From assembly GCA_900016675.1 (NCBI GenBank), contig LN483070.1, positions 620,001 through 684,000 of the forward strand: a stretch of 64,000 nucleotides of DNA, given 5' to 3'. Origin of the DNA: Arthrobacter saudimassiliensis. GTDB taxonomy: Bacteria > Actinomycetota > Actinomycetes > Actinomycetales > Micrococcaceae. The notes beneath the pieces are model-generated. The model ran no database searches, was not told where the DNA came from, and saw nothing but the letters and a program-made list of their open reading frames with translations. Both the position numbers and the translations under genes were made by a program. Positions 1 to 8,201 of the stretch are shown one piece after another (position 1 is the stretch's first letter; every line of letters starts with the position of its first letter).

Positions 1-269
1 CCGCCGGCGAACGCGCCGGCCATGGACGCGGCGCCGAAGAGCAGGCCCGTCCGCCACTGCACCCGGCCGGCGCGGGCATGGGAGACCGCGCTGACCGCCG
101 AGGTGACACCGACGACGAACAGGGAGGCGGCGATCGCCTCGCGCGGATCCAGGCCGGCCACGTAGGTGAGGATGGGCACGGTCAGGATGGAGCCGCCGCC
201 GCCGAGCAGGCCGAGCGAAACGCCGATCAGCACGGACAGCGCCAGGGTGACGGTGAGCACCAGGGTCAT
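1..269 (-). CDS. Sulfite exporter TauE/SafE family protein (3' part cut by window edge)
   Basis: The 89 visible residues are the N-terminal part of a TauE/SafE-type permease. Two hydrophobic helices and the glycine-rich stretch GLLGGGGSILTVP, typical of this family, are present. The ATG has an AAAGGA site about 10 nt upstream. The gene follows the rhodanese gene by 30 nt on the same strand, so it is probably the last visible member of the sulfur operon that starts at 2434. In such operons the TauE protein is thought to export sulfite or thiosulfate made from persulfide oxidation; that role is inferred from family and context. The C-terminal half lies outside the window. Confidence 0.9.
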   Translation of the reverse strand, partial: MTLVLTVTLALSVLIGVSLGLLGGGGSILTVPILTYVAGLDPREAIAASLFVVGVTSAVSAVSHARAGRVQWRTGLLFGAASMAGAFAG

Positions 270-299
270 GGCACGGGTTCCTTTCGGACGGAGCCGGGG

Positions 300-884
300 C
301 TACTTGCCCGCCGGAATGCGGGCAATGGCGGCGGCCGCGGTGGGCTCGCCGGCGGTCCGGTTCCACGGCATCTTCGACAGCGCCTTGCCCATGGCGCAGG
401 TGTTGGTGGCGGCGGAGAACGTCAGGCCGGCGCCGATGCCGCCGGCCAGCAGGCGCAGCTTGGGGGAGACGAAGCGTCCGGCGAGCATGCCGGCCAGCAC
501 GAGTGAGCCGGCGGCCATCCGGACCTGGCGCTCCAGGTCCCAGCGCTGGGCGCCGCGGACGACGTCGCCGCCGTCCGCGGCGAAGCCGGGCACGCCGCCG
601 GTGAGCACCTGGGCGCCGGTGATGCCCACCGTGCCCAGGCGCTGCCGGGCCTGCTCGGCGCGGACGCCGGACTGGCAGACGAGGACGACCCGGCCGCCGA
701 GCCGGTTGCCCAGTTCGTCGGCGTGCTCGGCGAGCAGGGGCAGCGGCACGTTGTACGAGCCGCGGATGTGCATGGTTTCGAACTCGGCGGCGGAGCGCAC
801 GTCGATGACCACCGGAGCGTCAGCGCCGGCCAGCTGCTCGCGCAGGGTTTCCGGGCTGATGGCGGCGAGGGGGGAGGAAGACAA
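300..884 (-). CDS. Rhodanese-like protein with C-terminal DUF2892 membrane domain
   Basis: The protein has 194 residues. Residues about 10-110 form a rhodanese domain with the active-site loop CQSGVR (Cys70), the cysteine that would carry a persulfide. Residues about 115-175 look like DUF2892, a short two-helix membrane domain often fused to rhodaneses. It would therefore be a membrane-attached sulfurtransferase facing the cytoplasm. The TTG start at 884 is chosen because AAAGGA lies 7 nt upstream and there is no better in-frame ATG. It sits between the persulfide dioxygenase and the TauE exporter, so a role in passing sulfane sulfur in the same detoxification route is likely. Confidence 0.9.
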   Translation of the reverse strand: MSSSPLAAISPETLREQLAGADAPVVIDVRSAAEFETMHIRGSYNVPLPLLAEHADELGNRLGGRVVLVCQSGVRAEQARQRLGTVGITGAQVLTGGVPGFAADGGDVVRGAQRWDLERQVRMAAGSLVLAGMLAGRFVSPKLRLLAGGIGAGLTFSAATNTCAMGKALSKMPWNRTAGEPTAAAAIARIPAGK

Positions 885-1033
885 AGGGGGGTCCTTTCGG
901 GAACGGTTCGGTGCTCTGCGCCCGGACGGATCCGGGCGGCGTCCCGCGGCGCGTGGCGCAGGAAGGGGTGGGGCGGCGCGTGGCCGCCCCACCTGCGTAT
1001 ATGCCGTTGGGGCGATGTTTGTTGGGGTGATGC

Positions 1034-2434
1034 CTAGGCGGGTTCGCCGGCGGCGCGCCAGGCGCTCCAGCCGGCGTAGCTGCCGTCGAGTTCGGCGACG
1101 TCGTAGCCGGCACGCCGCAGGGCGCTGGCAGCCACGGAGTTGCGGACGCCGGACTGGCAGTAGGTGACGAGGGTGCCCTCGGCGGGCAGCTGCTCGGTGT
1201 GCCAGAGGACCCGGCCGGCGCTGAGCTGCAGGGAGCCGGGAATGGCGCCGGCGGCATGCTCGGTCTTGTTGCGCACGTCCACCAGGGCGGCGGCGTCGAA
1301 CGCCTCCAGCTCGGCGGGGCGGATGACCTTGGGTGTTGCCGTGGGCAGGCCGTCCAGGCTCGGCACGAAGCCGGCGACGGCGTCGATGCCTACCCGGACC
1401 AGGTGGTCCCACATCTGCCGCGCGGCCTCCCGGTCCGGAGCGAGCAGCACCAGCGGGCGGGAATCCGTTTCCGGATCGTAGGCCCAGGCGCCGAAGCTGG
1501 CGGCCTTGGTGCCGGCGGGGATGTTCAGGGCGCCGGGCACGGTGCCGGTGTGCACCGCGGGGTGCGGGCGGGTGTCCACGAACGTGATCCGGTCCGCGGC
1601 CAGGTCGGCGGCCACCTGCTCGGCGGGCAGCTCGGGCAGCGGGCCGCGCCCGCCCATCACCTCCGGGCCGAGCCGGTTCTGGCGCTTCATGCGGGCGAAG
1701 TAGGCGTGGGCGTCGGGCTGGCCGTCGAGCAGCTCGTCGATGAAGCCCTGTTCGTCGTCGGCCGCCAGGTAGGGGCCCCACCAGGCGTTGAGGCGTTCAT
1801 AGCCGACCGTGGTGGAGGGCAGGGCACCCAGTGCCTTGCCGCAGGCGCTGCCGGAGCCGTGGCCGGGGAAGACCTGGACGTGGTCGGGCAGGGTCAGGAA
1901 CTTCTCCCGCAGGCTGCGGAAGAGGTCCTTGGCGCCGGCGAAGCGGGTGTCGACGCCGCCGGCCGCCTCGTCCAGCAGGTCGGGACGGCCCAGGTCGCCG
2001 GAGAAGACGAAGTCGCCGGTCAGCATGTAGCCGGGCGTGGCGCTGAACGCGCCGTCGGTGATCAGGAAGGCCAGGTGCTCGGGGGTGTGTCCCGGGGTGT
2101 GCACCGCCTGGATGGTGATGTTGCCGATGGCGATCGCGTCGCCGTCGTGCAGCCGCGCGGCGTCGAACCCGTACTGCCAGTCCTCGCCGCCCTCGCCCGA
2201 GACGTACACGTCCGCGCCGGTGGCGGCGGCCAGTTCGCGGGTGCCGGAGAGGTAGTCGGCGTGGATGTGGGTCTCGGTGACCGCGGTGATCTTCATGCCG
2301 TTCGCCTTGGCCAGGGCCAGGTACTGGTCGATGTCGCGCCGGGCGTCGACCACCACGGCCTCGCCCTTGGCCTGGCAGCCGATGAAGTAGCTCGCCTGGG
2401 CGAGGTCCTCGTCATAGATGCGTTCCAGCAGCAT
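1034..2434 (-). CDS. Persulfide dioxygenase-rhodanese fusion (MBL fold)
   Basis: The 466-residue protein starts with a metallo-beta-lactamase fold of the ETHE1/persulfide dioxygenase type: HIHAD (His56, His58, Asp60), HTPGH (His112, His116) and a later FPGHG. Two rhodanese domains follow. The first, about residues 265-355, has no cysteine in its active loop and is probably structural. The second carries TYCQSGVR (Cys426). Such fusions oxidise glutathione- or other low-molecular-weight persulfides to sulfite and exchange sulfur with thiosulfate. The ATG is preceded by GGAGAA. It heads an operon with a rhodanese and a TauE exporter, and two CsoR-like palindromes lie directly upstream. Calling it CstB-like would be reasonable, but substrate choice cannot be read from sequence. 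Confidence 0.9.
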   Translation of the reverse strand: MLLERIYDEDLAQASYFIGCQAKGEAVVVDARRDIDQYLALAKANGMKITAVTETHIHADYLSGTRELAAATGADVYVSGEGGEDWQYGFDAARLHDGDAIAIGNITIQAVHTPGHTPEHLAFLITDGAFSATPGYMLTGDFVFSGDLGRPDLLDEAAGGVDTRFAGAKDLFRSLREKFLTLPDHVQVFPGHGSGSACGKALGALPSTTVGYERLNAWWGPYLAADDEQGFIDELLDGQPDAHAYFARMKRQNRLGPEVMGGRGPLPELPAEQVAADLAADRITFVDTRPHPAVHTGTVPGALNIPAGTKAASFGAWAYDPETDSRPLVLLAPDREAARQMWDHLVRVGIDAVAGFVPSLDGLPTATPKVIRPAELEAFDAAALVDVRNKTEHAAGAIPGSLQLSAGRVLWHTEQLPAEGTLVTYCQSGVRNSVAASALRRAGYDVAELDGSYAGWSAWRAAGEPA

Positions 2435-2452
2435 CGGGTTCTCCTTCCGGTG

Positions 2453-2468
2453 ATACCCCAGGGGGTAT
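2453..2468. promoter_or_regulatory. CsoR/CstR-type operator, proximal copy
   Basis: ATACCCCAGGGGGTAT is a near-perfect 16-bp palindrome starting 18 bp before the dioxygenase start codon. An AT end, a run of C, a run of G and a TA end is the known pattern for DUF156 (CsoR/RcnR/CstR) regulators. Next to persulfide genes, a persulfide-sensing CstR is the best guess. No such regulator gene is in the window. Confidence 0.65.
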
Positions 2469-2487
2469 GGCTTTCGCGTTTCACCAT

Positions 2488-2507
2488 ACATACCCCCGGG
2501 GGTATGT
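2488..2507. promoter_or_regulatory. CsoR/CstR-type operator, distal copy
   Basis: ACATACCCCCGGGGGTATGT is a perfect 20-bp palindrome of the same type as the copy at 2453, with centres 37 bp apart. The pair flanks the expected promoter of the persulfide dioxygenase gene. Confidence 0.7.
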
Positions 2508-2597
2508 CGCAAACCGGGGGATTCGGTTCCGGAAGGCCCGTGTGCGGCGGCCGCCGGCACGGCACGCCCGGGGTTAGGCTGCCGGGGAGGAGGCGCG

Positions 2598-3419
2598 ATG
2601 GGTGACGACGTTGAGGTGCTGGCCGGCGGGGTGGCGAATGCCGGGGCCGTGGTGCGGATCGGAAACGAGGTCCGCCGTCCGGCCTCGCCGCGCTCGGAGC
2701 TGGTGTTCTCCTTCCTCGCGTATCTGCGCGCCGCGGGCTTTACGGCGGCACCGGAACCGCTGGGCTTTGACGCGCAGGGCCGGGAGCGGCTGGGCTTCAT
2801 CCCGGGAGATGTCGGGCTGCCGCCCTTTCCCGGCTGGGTGCTGGATCCGCAGCTGCTCGCCTCCGCCGCCCGGCTGCTGCGCCGGTTCCATGAGGCGGCG
2901 GCCGGGTTCATGCCGCCGGAGGCGCTTGTCCACCGCTGCGGAGGCTGGAACACCGAGCTGGCCTGGCCCGGCGGCGGGCCCGTCGTCGGGCACAACGACG
3001 TGTGCGTGGAGAACGTGGTGGTCCGCTCCGGGCAGGCCGTGGCGCTGCTGGACTTTGAGTTCGCCGCGCCCACGCATCCGCTGCATGACCTGGCCGTGCT
3101 GGCCCGGCACTGGGTGCCGCTGGACACCGCGGCCGACGCCGCCCGGCTGGGCCGGTCAGGCTTCGACGTGCCGTCCCGGCTGCGGCTGGCGGCCGACGCC
3201 TACGGCGTGCCCTTCGGGGACGAGCGCGAGGAGCTGGTTTCCATCATCGTGGCCGGCGTGCACCGCGGCGGGCGGTTCATCAAGGCCCGGATGGCCCGGG
3301 GCGAGCAGCCGTTCATCGACCTGTGGGAGAAGCTTGGCGGCCAGGCGCACGTGGATCGGCGGATCGCCTGGATCGACGGGCTCCGGACCGAGCTGGAACG
3401 GGCGCTGAACCGGCGTTGA
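2598..3419 (+). CDS. Aminoglycoside phosphotransferase/choline kinase-fold protein
   Basis: This 273-residue protein has the protein-kinase-like fold of the APH superfamily. The catalytic loop is VVGHNDVCVENVVV, where Asp follows HN, and the metal-binding stretch is ALLDFEFA about 20 residues later. Family members phosphorylate small molecules such as aminoglycosides, homoserine or sugars; the substrate here cannot be told, and chromosomal actinobacterial members are usually not resistance genes. The ATG has GGAGGAGG about 7 nt upstream and a TAGGCT -10 box at 2575-2580. It is divergent from the persulfide operon and stands alone. Confidence 0.85.
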   Translation: MGDDVEVLAGGVANAGAVVRIGNEVRRPASPRSELVFSFLAYLRAAGFTAAPEPLGFDAQGRERLGFIPGDVGLPPFPGWVLDPQLLASAARLLRRFHEAAAGFMPPEALVHRCGGWNTELAWPGGGPVVGHNDVCVENVVVRSGQAVALLDFEFAAPTHPLHDLAVLARHWVPLDTAADAARLGRSGFDVPSRLRLAADAYGVPFGDEREELVSIIVAGVHRGGRFIKARMARGEQPFIDLWEKLGGQAHVDRRIAWIDGLRTELERALNRR

Positions 3420-3474
3420 ACCGGCAGCTGAGCGGGCGCTGAGCCCGGGAGGCTGCGGGCGTCCCCGGGCCCGG

Positions 3475-4365
3475 TTATCCGGCCGGTGTCCGGCCGGAGT
3501 TCCGCAGCCAGACCGGCAGGTCCCAGGCGTCCGGATCGATCCGCCGGGTCGCGGCCAGGTCCCCCTGATAGGCCGGCGGCTGGGCGAACCAGCGGAACAT
3601 GGCCTGCATGTCCTCGTTGCCGTCCAGCACGTCCAGCGGCAGCGGGCGGTAGGTGACGGGCCGGCCGGTGTGCTCGGCGAAGGCGGCGGCGATCTGGCTG
3701 CCGGTCCGCTCATCTCCGGCGATCTCCACGGCGCCGTCAGTCAGCACGCCGTCCGGGAGCCGGCCAAGCAGCGCCGCGGCGGAAACGATGCCGACGTCGC
3801 GCGCTGCCACCATCTGCAGCGGCACGTCGTCGGGCAGCGGCATGGTCACGGCCAGGGCGGCGTCCGCGTCCCCGCCCTGCGGTGCCATGTTGTCCGCCGA
3901 GAGGTTCTCCATGAAGAACACCGGCCGGGTGACGGTGGCGTCCAGCCCCAGCTGCTGGATCCGTTCCTCCACCCGCCGCTTGCTCTCGAAGTGCGGAATG
4001 CCGGTGTGCCGCTCGGCCCCGCCCACGGAATTGAACACGACGTGCGGCACCCGCGCCTGCGCGGCGGCGTCGGCCAGCGCCCGGCCCTGGCGGACCTCGC
4101 CCTCGGTGCCTTCGGGGGTGAACGGCGTGGTCATGAAGAAAAAGGCGGCCGCCCCCTCCAGCGCCGCCGGCAGCGTGGCCGGATTCGCCAGGTCGGCGTG
4201 GGCCAGCTCGACGCCGCGGGCGGCCAGCGCGCCGGCGCGTGCCGAGTCCGGGTCCCGCACCAGGGCGCGGATCCGGGCGCCGCGCTCGAGCAGGGCGTCG
4301 ACGACGGCGCCGCCCTGGGTGCCGGTGGCTCCGAAAACGGCGACGGGCGGTTCCTGGCTGGGCAT
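3475..4365 (-). CDS. NmrA-like NAD(P)-binding protein
   Basis: The 296-residue protein opens with a Rossmann motif (VAVFGATGTQGG) and matches the NmrA/HSCARG atypical short-chain dehydrogenase group, which often bind NADP and act as redox sensors or as reductases/isomerases. The usual SDR Tyr-x3-Lys catalytic pair is not evident. The ATG at 4365 is favoured over an upstream one because AAAGGAG lies 6 nt before it. It is on the same strand as the TetR gene upstream, 79 nt away, and could be regulated by it. The substrate is unknown. Confidence 0.85.
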   Translation of the reverse strand: MPSQEPPVAVFGATGTQGGAVVDALLERGARIRALVRDPDSARAGALAARGVELAHADLANPATLPAALEGAAAFFFMTTPFTPEGTEGEVRQGRALADAAAQARVPHVVFNSVGGAERHTGIPHFESKRRVEERIQQLGLDATVTRPVFFMENLSADNMAPQGGDADAALAVTMPLPDDVPLQMVAARDVGIVSAAALLGRLPDGVLTDGAVEIAGDERTGSQIAAAFAEHTGRPVTYRPLPLDVLDGNEDMQAMFRWFAQPPAYQGDLAATRRIDPDAWDLPVWLRNSGRTPAG

Positions 4366-4444
4366 GGCTGCTCCTTTTCGCCGGCGGCGGGTCCGGGGCA
4401 AATGTACTGGCCCGGGGTGGGGAGCGGAAGGGCTGTTGCGGGTG

Positions 4445-5104
4445 CTAGGGGAGCAGCAGCGGTGCGGGCCGGGTGAGGAAGCCGCCGGAGCCGGTCACGG
4501 GAGCCGCCAGCATGCCCGCGCCGCAGTCGATGAGGAAGCGTCCGGGCCCGTTCCAGGCCGGAGGCCCTTCGCCGGTTTGAATCTGCTCCTCGTACTCGGC
4601 GCAGACCCCCAGGACCATGTATCCGAAGGCCCAGGAGCGGCCGTACAGCACCGGGCGCGGCAGCTCCGGCAGCGCGGCCCAGATGCGCTGGACCAGGTCA
4701 TCCACCATCGGCTGCCGGGCGCCTTCGCGCAGGGCACTGCGCACGGAGGGCACCGTGCGCAGCTGGTTCAGGCAGCGCGCCCGCCAGCTGGGCACCGGCA
4801 GCGACTCGAGGTGCCCGGTCCAGGGCAGGATGAGGCAGGCAAGGAGGTCGTGCAGCCCGGCGTCGGCTGGCAGGGCGGCGACCATGTCGGCGCGCCGGGC
4901 GGCGATCGTGTTGCTGTCACGGGCGGCCAGGGCGCGCAGGAACTGCTCCCGGCTGCCGAAATGATAGGCCACCGCGGAGTGGTTGGCGGCGCCCACGTGC
5001 TCGGTGATCCGCCGGTTGGAGACGGCGTCCACGCCGTGCAGGGCGAACAGCTCCTCGGCGGCGTCGAGCAGCGCCTCGCGGGTCCGATCACCGTTTTCCG
5101 CCAT
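4445..5104 (-). CDS. TetR family transcriptional regulator
   Basis: Residues about 8-55 of 219 form a TetR helix-turn-helix, with RREALLDAAEELF-like first helix and the recognition stretch AANHSAVAYHFGSREQFL. The rest is a ligand-binding domain with no recognisable subfamily signature. It is divergent from the large membrane protein at 5274, with 169 bp between starts, so that gene is its most likely target and it probably also controls itself. A weak dyad, CAAG-n9-CTTG near 5212-5228, is the only candidate operator I see. Confidence 0.9.
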   Translation of the reverse strand: MAENGDRTREALLDAAEELFALHGVDAVSNRRITEHVGAANHSAVAYHFGSREQFLRALAARDSNTIAARRADMVAALPADAGLHDLLACLILPWTGHLESLPVPSWRARCLNQLRTVPSVRSALREGARQPMVDDLVQRIWAALPELPRPVLYGRSWAFGYMVLGVCAEYEEQIQTGEGPPAWNGPGRFLIDCGAGMLAAPVTGSGGFLTRPAPLLLP

Positions 5105-5273
5105 GTTTACCGCTTCCGTCGTGGCCGCGGCGCCGGTCTGTGGGCGCCGGTTCCATTGTCCCCTTTCCGCGCGGCGGGGTCGCCAAAGGGGAACGTACAG
5201 GCAACTCTAAGACAAGTGGCGTAATCTTGCCCGGTCGGTTTCCCGCCGACGCGATCACAGCAGAGGAGCACCC

Positions 5274-7448
5274 TTGGCCAGCACATCCGCCGCCCCCGAC
5301 CTCGAGCCGCCGCAACCCGCGCCGGACCAGCCCGAAGGGGATGACGCCGCCGCGCTCAAGCGCGCCAAGGCGGAGAAGATCGGCCGCTACGTGGCCATGT
5401 TCCTGATGCCGCTGCTGATGGTCTCGATGATGGTCGGCGGTTACCTGGCCGCCATGCACGCCCCGGCGCCCAACGACATGCCGGTGGCGGTGACCGGGCC
5501 GCAGGCCGAGCAGTTCGCCGCAGCACTCGACGGCGCTGACCCGGATGCGGTGGATGTCCGCTTGGTGGACAGTGAACAGCAGGCGCGGCAGCTGATCCTC
5601 GACCGTGAGGTGTCCGGCGCGGTGGCCCTGGCTGACGGGGCCGCCACGGTCTACACCGCCGGCGCCGCGGGAGCCTCCCAGGCCAGCACCGTCACCGGAC
5701 TGCTGGTACCCCAGGTGCTCAGCCAGGGGCTCGCGCTGCAGACCGAGGACCTCGCCCCGCTGCCCGCTCACGACATGGCCGGGCTGGGCGCGATGTTCAT
5801 GACGACGGCCTTGATGCTGGCCGGCTACATGCCGCTGAGCCTGGTGCTCTCCAACTCACCGGAGCTGCTCCGCTTCCGCCGTGCGGTGCCGCTGCTGGCC
5901 GGCTGGGCGGCGCTGATCGCGGCCCTGGTGTGGACCGTCGTCGATCCGGTCCTGGGTGCGGTCGAAGGCCATACCGCCGCCGTCCTCGGGATCTGCTGGC
6001 TGGCGGTCTTCGCGGTCGGCAGCGTGCAGCTGTTCCTGACCCGCATCCTGGGCCCGATGGCGGTGCTCGCCGGCATGCTCTTCCTGATGGTCCTGGGCGT
6101 GCCCGCCTCCAACATGGGCATGTCCGTCTACACCCTGCCGGACCTGTACCTGAAGCTGAGCGCCTTCCTGCCCGCCCCGGCGATCGGCGAATCGCTGCGC
6201 GCGGTGCTCTACTTCGACGGCAACGGCGCCGGCCGGCATCTGGCGGTGCTGATCGTCGGCGCGGTGGCCGGGCTGTTGCTGACCCTGGTCCTCGATGCCG
6301 CCAAGCGCCGCCGCTCCCCGGACGCCGCGCCGCCGCTGGTGAACATGCCCTCGCTGCACGGCGGTCCCCGCCCCCGGCGCCGGCGCTGGCGCTACGCCGC
6401 CCTGGCCTTCTTCCCGCTGGCCATGGTCAGCATGATGCTCTCCTTCATGCTGGGTGCGATGTACCAGCCGGCGCCGAGGGACATGCCGGTCGCCGTCGTC
6501 GGCGCGACCGCCGAGCAGGCCAAACAGGCCGTCAGCGGCCTGGAGCAGAACATGCCGGGCGTTTTCGAACTGAGCGCGCTGGAGTCCGCCGAGGAGGCCC
6601 GGGAACAGGTACAGGACCGCACCGTGGCCGCGGCGTACATCCTGCCCTCGGCACAGGCTCCGTCCCCGACCCTCGTCACCAACGAGGCCGCCGGCATGAG
6701 CCAGCACCAGGTGGTGACCCAGGTCTTCACGCAGGTGGCGGCCGGACAGCAGATGCAGCTGGCCACGGACAACGTGGCCCCGCTGAAGGATTCCGACTCC
6801 ACCGGCACGGTCACGATGTACATCGCCATGGGCTGGATCATGGCCGGCTTCATGATCATCGTGGTGGGCGCCAACGCCGCACCCATGAGCCGGCCGCTGC
6901 GCCGGCTGCTCCCGATCGTCGCCGGCTGGTCCGTGTTCATGGCCGCTTTCCTCTGGGTGATCGCCGACGTCTTCGTCGGCGCGATCGACGGGCACTTCTG
7001 GCCGCTGTTCGGCGCCGGGGCGGTGACCATCTTCTGCGTGGCCATGTTCACCACGGTCTTCGAGCGGCTGATCGGGCTGCTGGCGATCCTGCCGGTCATC
7101 GCCGTGCTGATGTTCCTCGGGGTCCCCGCCTCCGGCGGGGCCATGAGCATCTACATGGAACCGGAGATCTTCCGCACGCTGCACGGGGTGCTGCCGATGC
7201 CGGCCGCCGTCGAGTCCGTGCGCTCCATCCTCTACTTCGGCGGCGACACGGTCGGCAGCCACCTGCTGACCGTTGGCATCTGGGGTGCCGTGTCCCTGCT
7301 GCTGGTGCTGGTGATTGACCGGTTCAAGCCGGTGCGGACCGAGCTGCCGGCGGTCGGGGCGGAGGCGGCCGGTGCCGGACCGGACGGTGCCGGGCCGGAG
7401 CCGGGGGAGCTGCTGCCGGCCGGCGTCCCGCAGGGCCGGGGGCTTTAG
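5274..7448 (+). CDS. Internally duplicated ABC-2/YhgE-like membrane protein
   Basis: The 724-residue protein is made of two similar halves, about residues 35-355 and 370-690. Each half starts with one membrane helix, followed by an extracellular domain opening with a shared stretch (APAPNDMPVAVTG and PAPRDMPVAVVG), then about six membrane helices. This is the architecture of YhgE/Pip and ABC-2-type export permeases, but no ATPase lies nearby. It may export drugs or lipids; that is inference from family and from the divergent TetR gene. The TTG start at 5274 has GAGGAG 6 nt upstream. The C-terminal 45 residues are Gly/Pro-rich and probably cytoplasmic. Confidence 0.8.
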   Translation: MASTSAAPDLEPPQPAPDQPEGDDAAALKRAKAEKIGRYVAMFLMPLLMVSMMVGGYLAAMHAPAPNDMPVAVTGPQAEQFAAALDGADPDAVDVRLVDSEQQARQLILDREVSGAVALADGAATVYTAGAAGASQASTVTGLLVPQVLSQGLALQTEDLAPLPAHDMAGLGAMFMTTALMLAGYMPLSLVLSNSPELLRFRRAVPLLAGWAALIAALVWTVVDPVLGAVEGHTAAVLGICWLAVFAVGSVQLFLTRILGPMAVLAGMLFLMVLGVPASNMGMSVYTLPDLYLKLSAFLPAPAIGESLRAVLYFDGNGAGRHLAVLIVGAVAGLLLTLVLDAAKRRRSPDAAPPLVNMPSLHGGPRPRRRRWRYAALAFFPLAMVSMMLSFMLGAMYQPAPRDMPVAVVGATAEQAKQAVSGLEQNMPGVFELSALESAEEAREQVQDRTVAAAYILPSAQAPSPTLVTNEAAGMSQHQVVTQVFTQVAAGQQMQLATDNVAPLKDSDSTGTVTMYIAMGWIMAGFMIIVVGANAAPMSRPLRRLLPIVAGWSVFMAAFLWVIADVFVGAIDGHFWPLFGAGAVTIFCVAMFTTVFERLIGLLAILPVIAVLMFLGVPASGGAMSIYMEPEIFRTLHGVLPMPAAVESVRSILYFGGDTVGSHLLTVGIWGAVSLLLVLVIDRFKPVRTELPAVGAEAAGAGPDGAGPEPGELLPAGVPQGRGL

Positions 7449-7454
7449 CCTTAC

Positions 7455-8054
7455 CTAGCTGCCCTGACCGCGGGTCCGCCGCGGCCGGGCGCGCAGGTGG
7501 GCCCTTTCGCCCTGCGGGCCGAAGAGCGCCAGGAACTCCACCGGAGCGCCGTCGGCGCTGTCCATCCAGTGCGGCAGCCGGGTATCGAACTCCGCGGCCT
7601 CACCGGGTTTGAGGACCAGGTCGTTCTCGCCGAGGAGCAGCCGCAGCCGCCCGCTGAGCACGTACAGCCACTCGTAGCCCTCGTGAGTGCGCGGCTCCGG
7701 CCCGGCCGGGCTCAGCCGCGGCGGGAGGATGTACTTGTAGGCCCGGATGCCGCCGGCCTTCTCGGTCAGCGGCAGGATGGTGGCGCCGTCGCGCTGGATC
7801 GGGCGCATATGCACCCGGGGATCGCCGGTGACCGGCCCGCCGACCAGCTCGTCCATGGTCACGCCGTAGGTCCGGGCCAGGGGCAGCAGCAGCTCCAGCG
7901 TGGGCCGGCGCTGTCCGGATTCCAGCCGGGACAGCGTGCTCACTGAAATGCCGGTGGCTGCCGCCACGGCTTTCAGCGTGGTGCGCCGCCCGGCCCGCAG
8001 CGCCCGCAGCCGGGGCCCGACGCCGGTCAGCGCAGCCTGCAGTTCCTCGTCCAT
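7455..8054 (-). CDS. XRE family regulator with cupin domain
   Basis: The 199-residue protein has a Cro/C1-type helix-turn-helix at about residues 12-70 (GISVSTLSRLESGQRRPTL is the core) and a small C-terminal cupin barrel at about 120-185 (HEGYEWLYVLSGRLRLLLG, then PGEAAEFDTRLPHW). This domain pair is a common one-component regulator that senses a small ligand through the cupin. The ATG at 8054 was chosen because the helix-turn-helix begins soon after. It is divergent from the flavoprotein gene at 8202, with 147 bp between them, and the two are found together in many actinobacteria, so that gene is the likely target. Confidence 0.9.
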   Translation of the reverse strand: MDEELQAALTGVGPRLRALRAGRRTTLKAVAAATGISVSTLSRLESGQRRPTLELLLPLARTYGVTMDELVGGPVTGDPRVHMRPIQRDGATILPLTEKAGGIRAYKYILPPRLSPAGPEPRTHEGYEWLYVLSGRLRLLLGENDLVLKPGEAAEFDTRLPHWMDSADGAPVEFLALFGPQGERAHLRARPRRTRGQGS

Positions 8055-8201
8055 GCACCGACCCTGCCACAGGAGGCGCGCCGAACCGACGGGCCTTTGC
8101 CGTCCCGGCAAAAAACATTGCCCGGGTTTCCCGCTCGGCGGCACAGTGAAGGCACCGGTCCGGCCGGCGCGCCGGCCCCGCACAGAGACGGAGAGCTTTT
8201 C

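Noticed and set aside
300-1781. Long minus-strand frame running into the rhodanese gene from far upstream
   Set aside because: Only the part from 884 onward has family similarity and a ribosome site; the rest overlaps the persulfide dioxygenase gene out of frame and is Arg/Pro-rich nonsense typical of GC-rich shadows.
3420-3474. GC-rich inverted segment between the APH-like and NmrA genes as terminator
   Set aside because: The stem is interrupted and short and no T-run follows on either strand.
5856-7262. 468-codon minus-strand frame opposite the duplicated membrane protein
   Set aside because: It is rich in His, Gln, Asp and Arg without any motif, as expected for the antisense of GC-rich membrane helices; the plus strand encodes a clear transporter-like protein.
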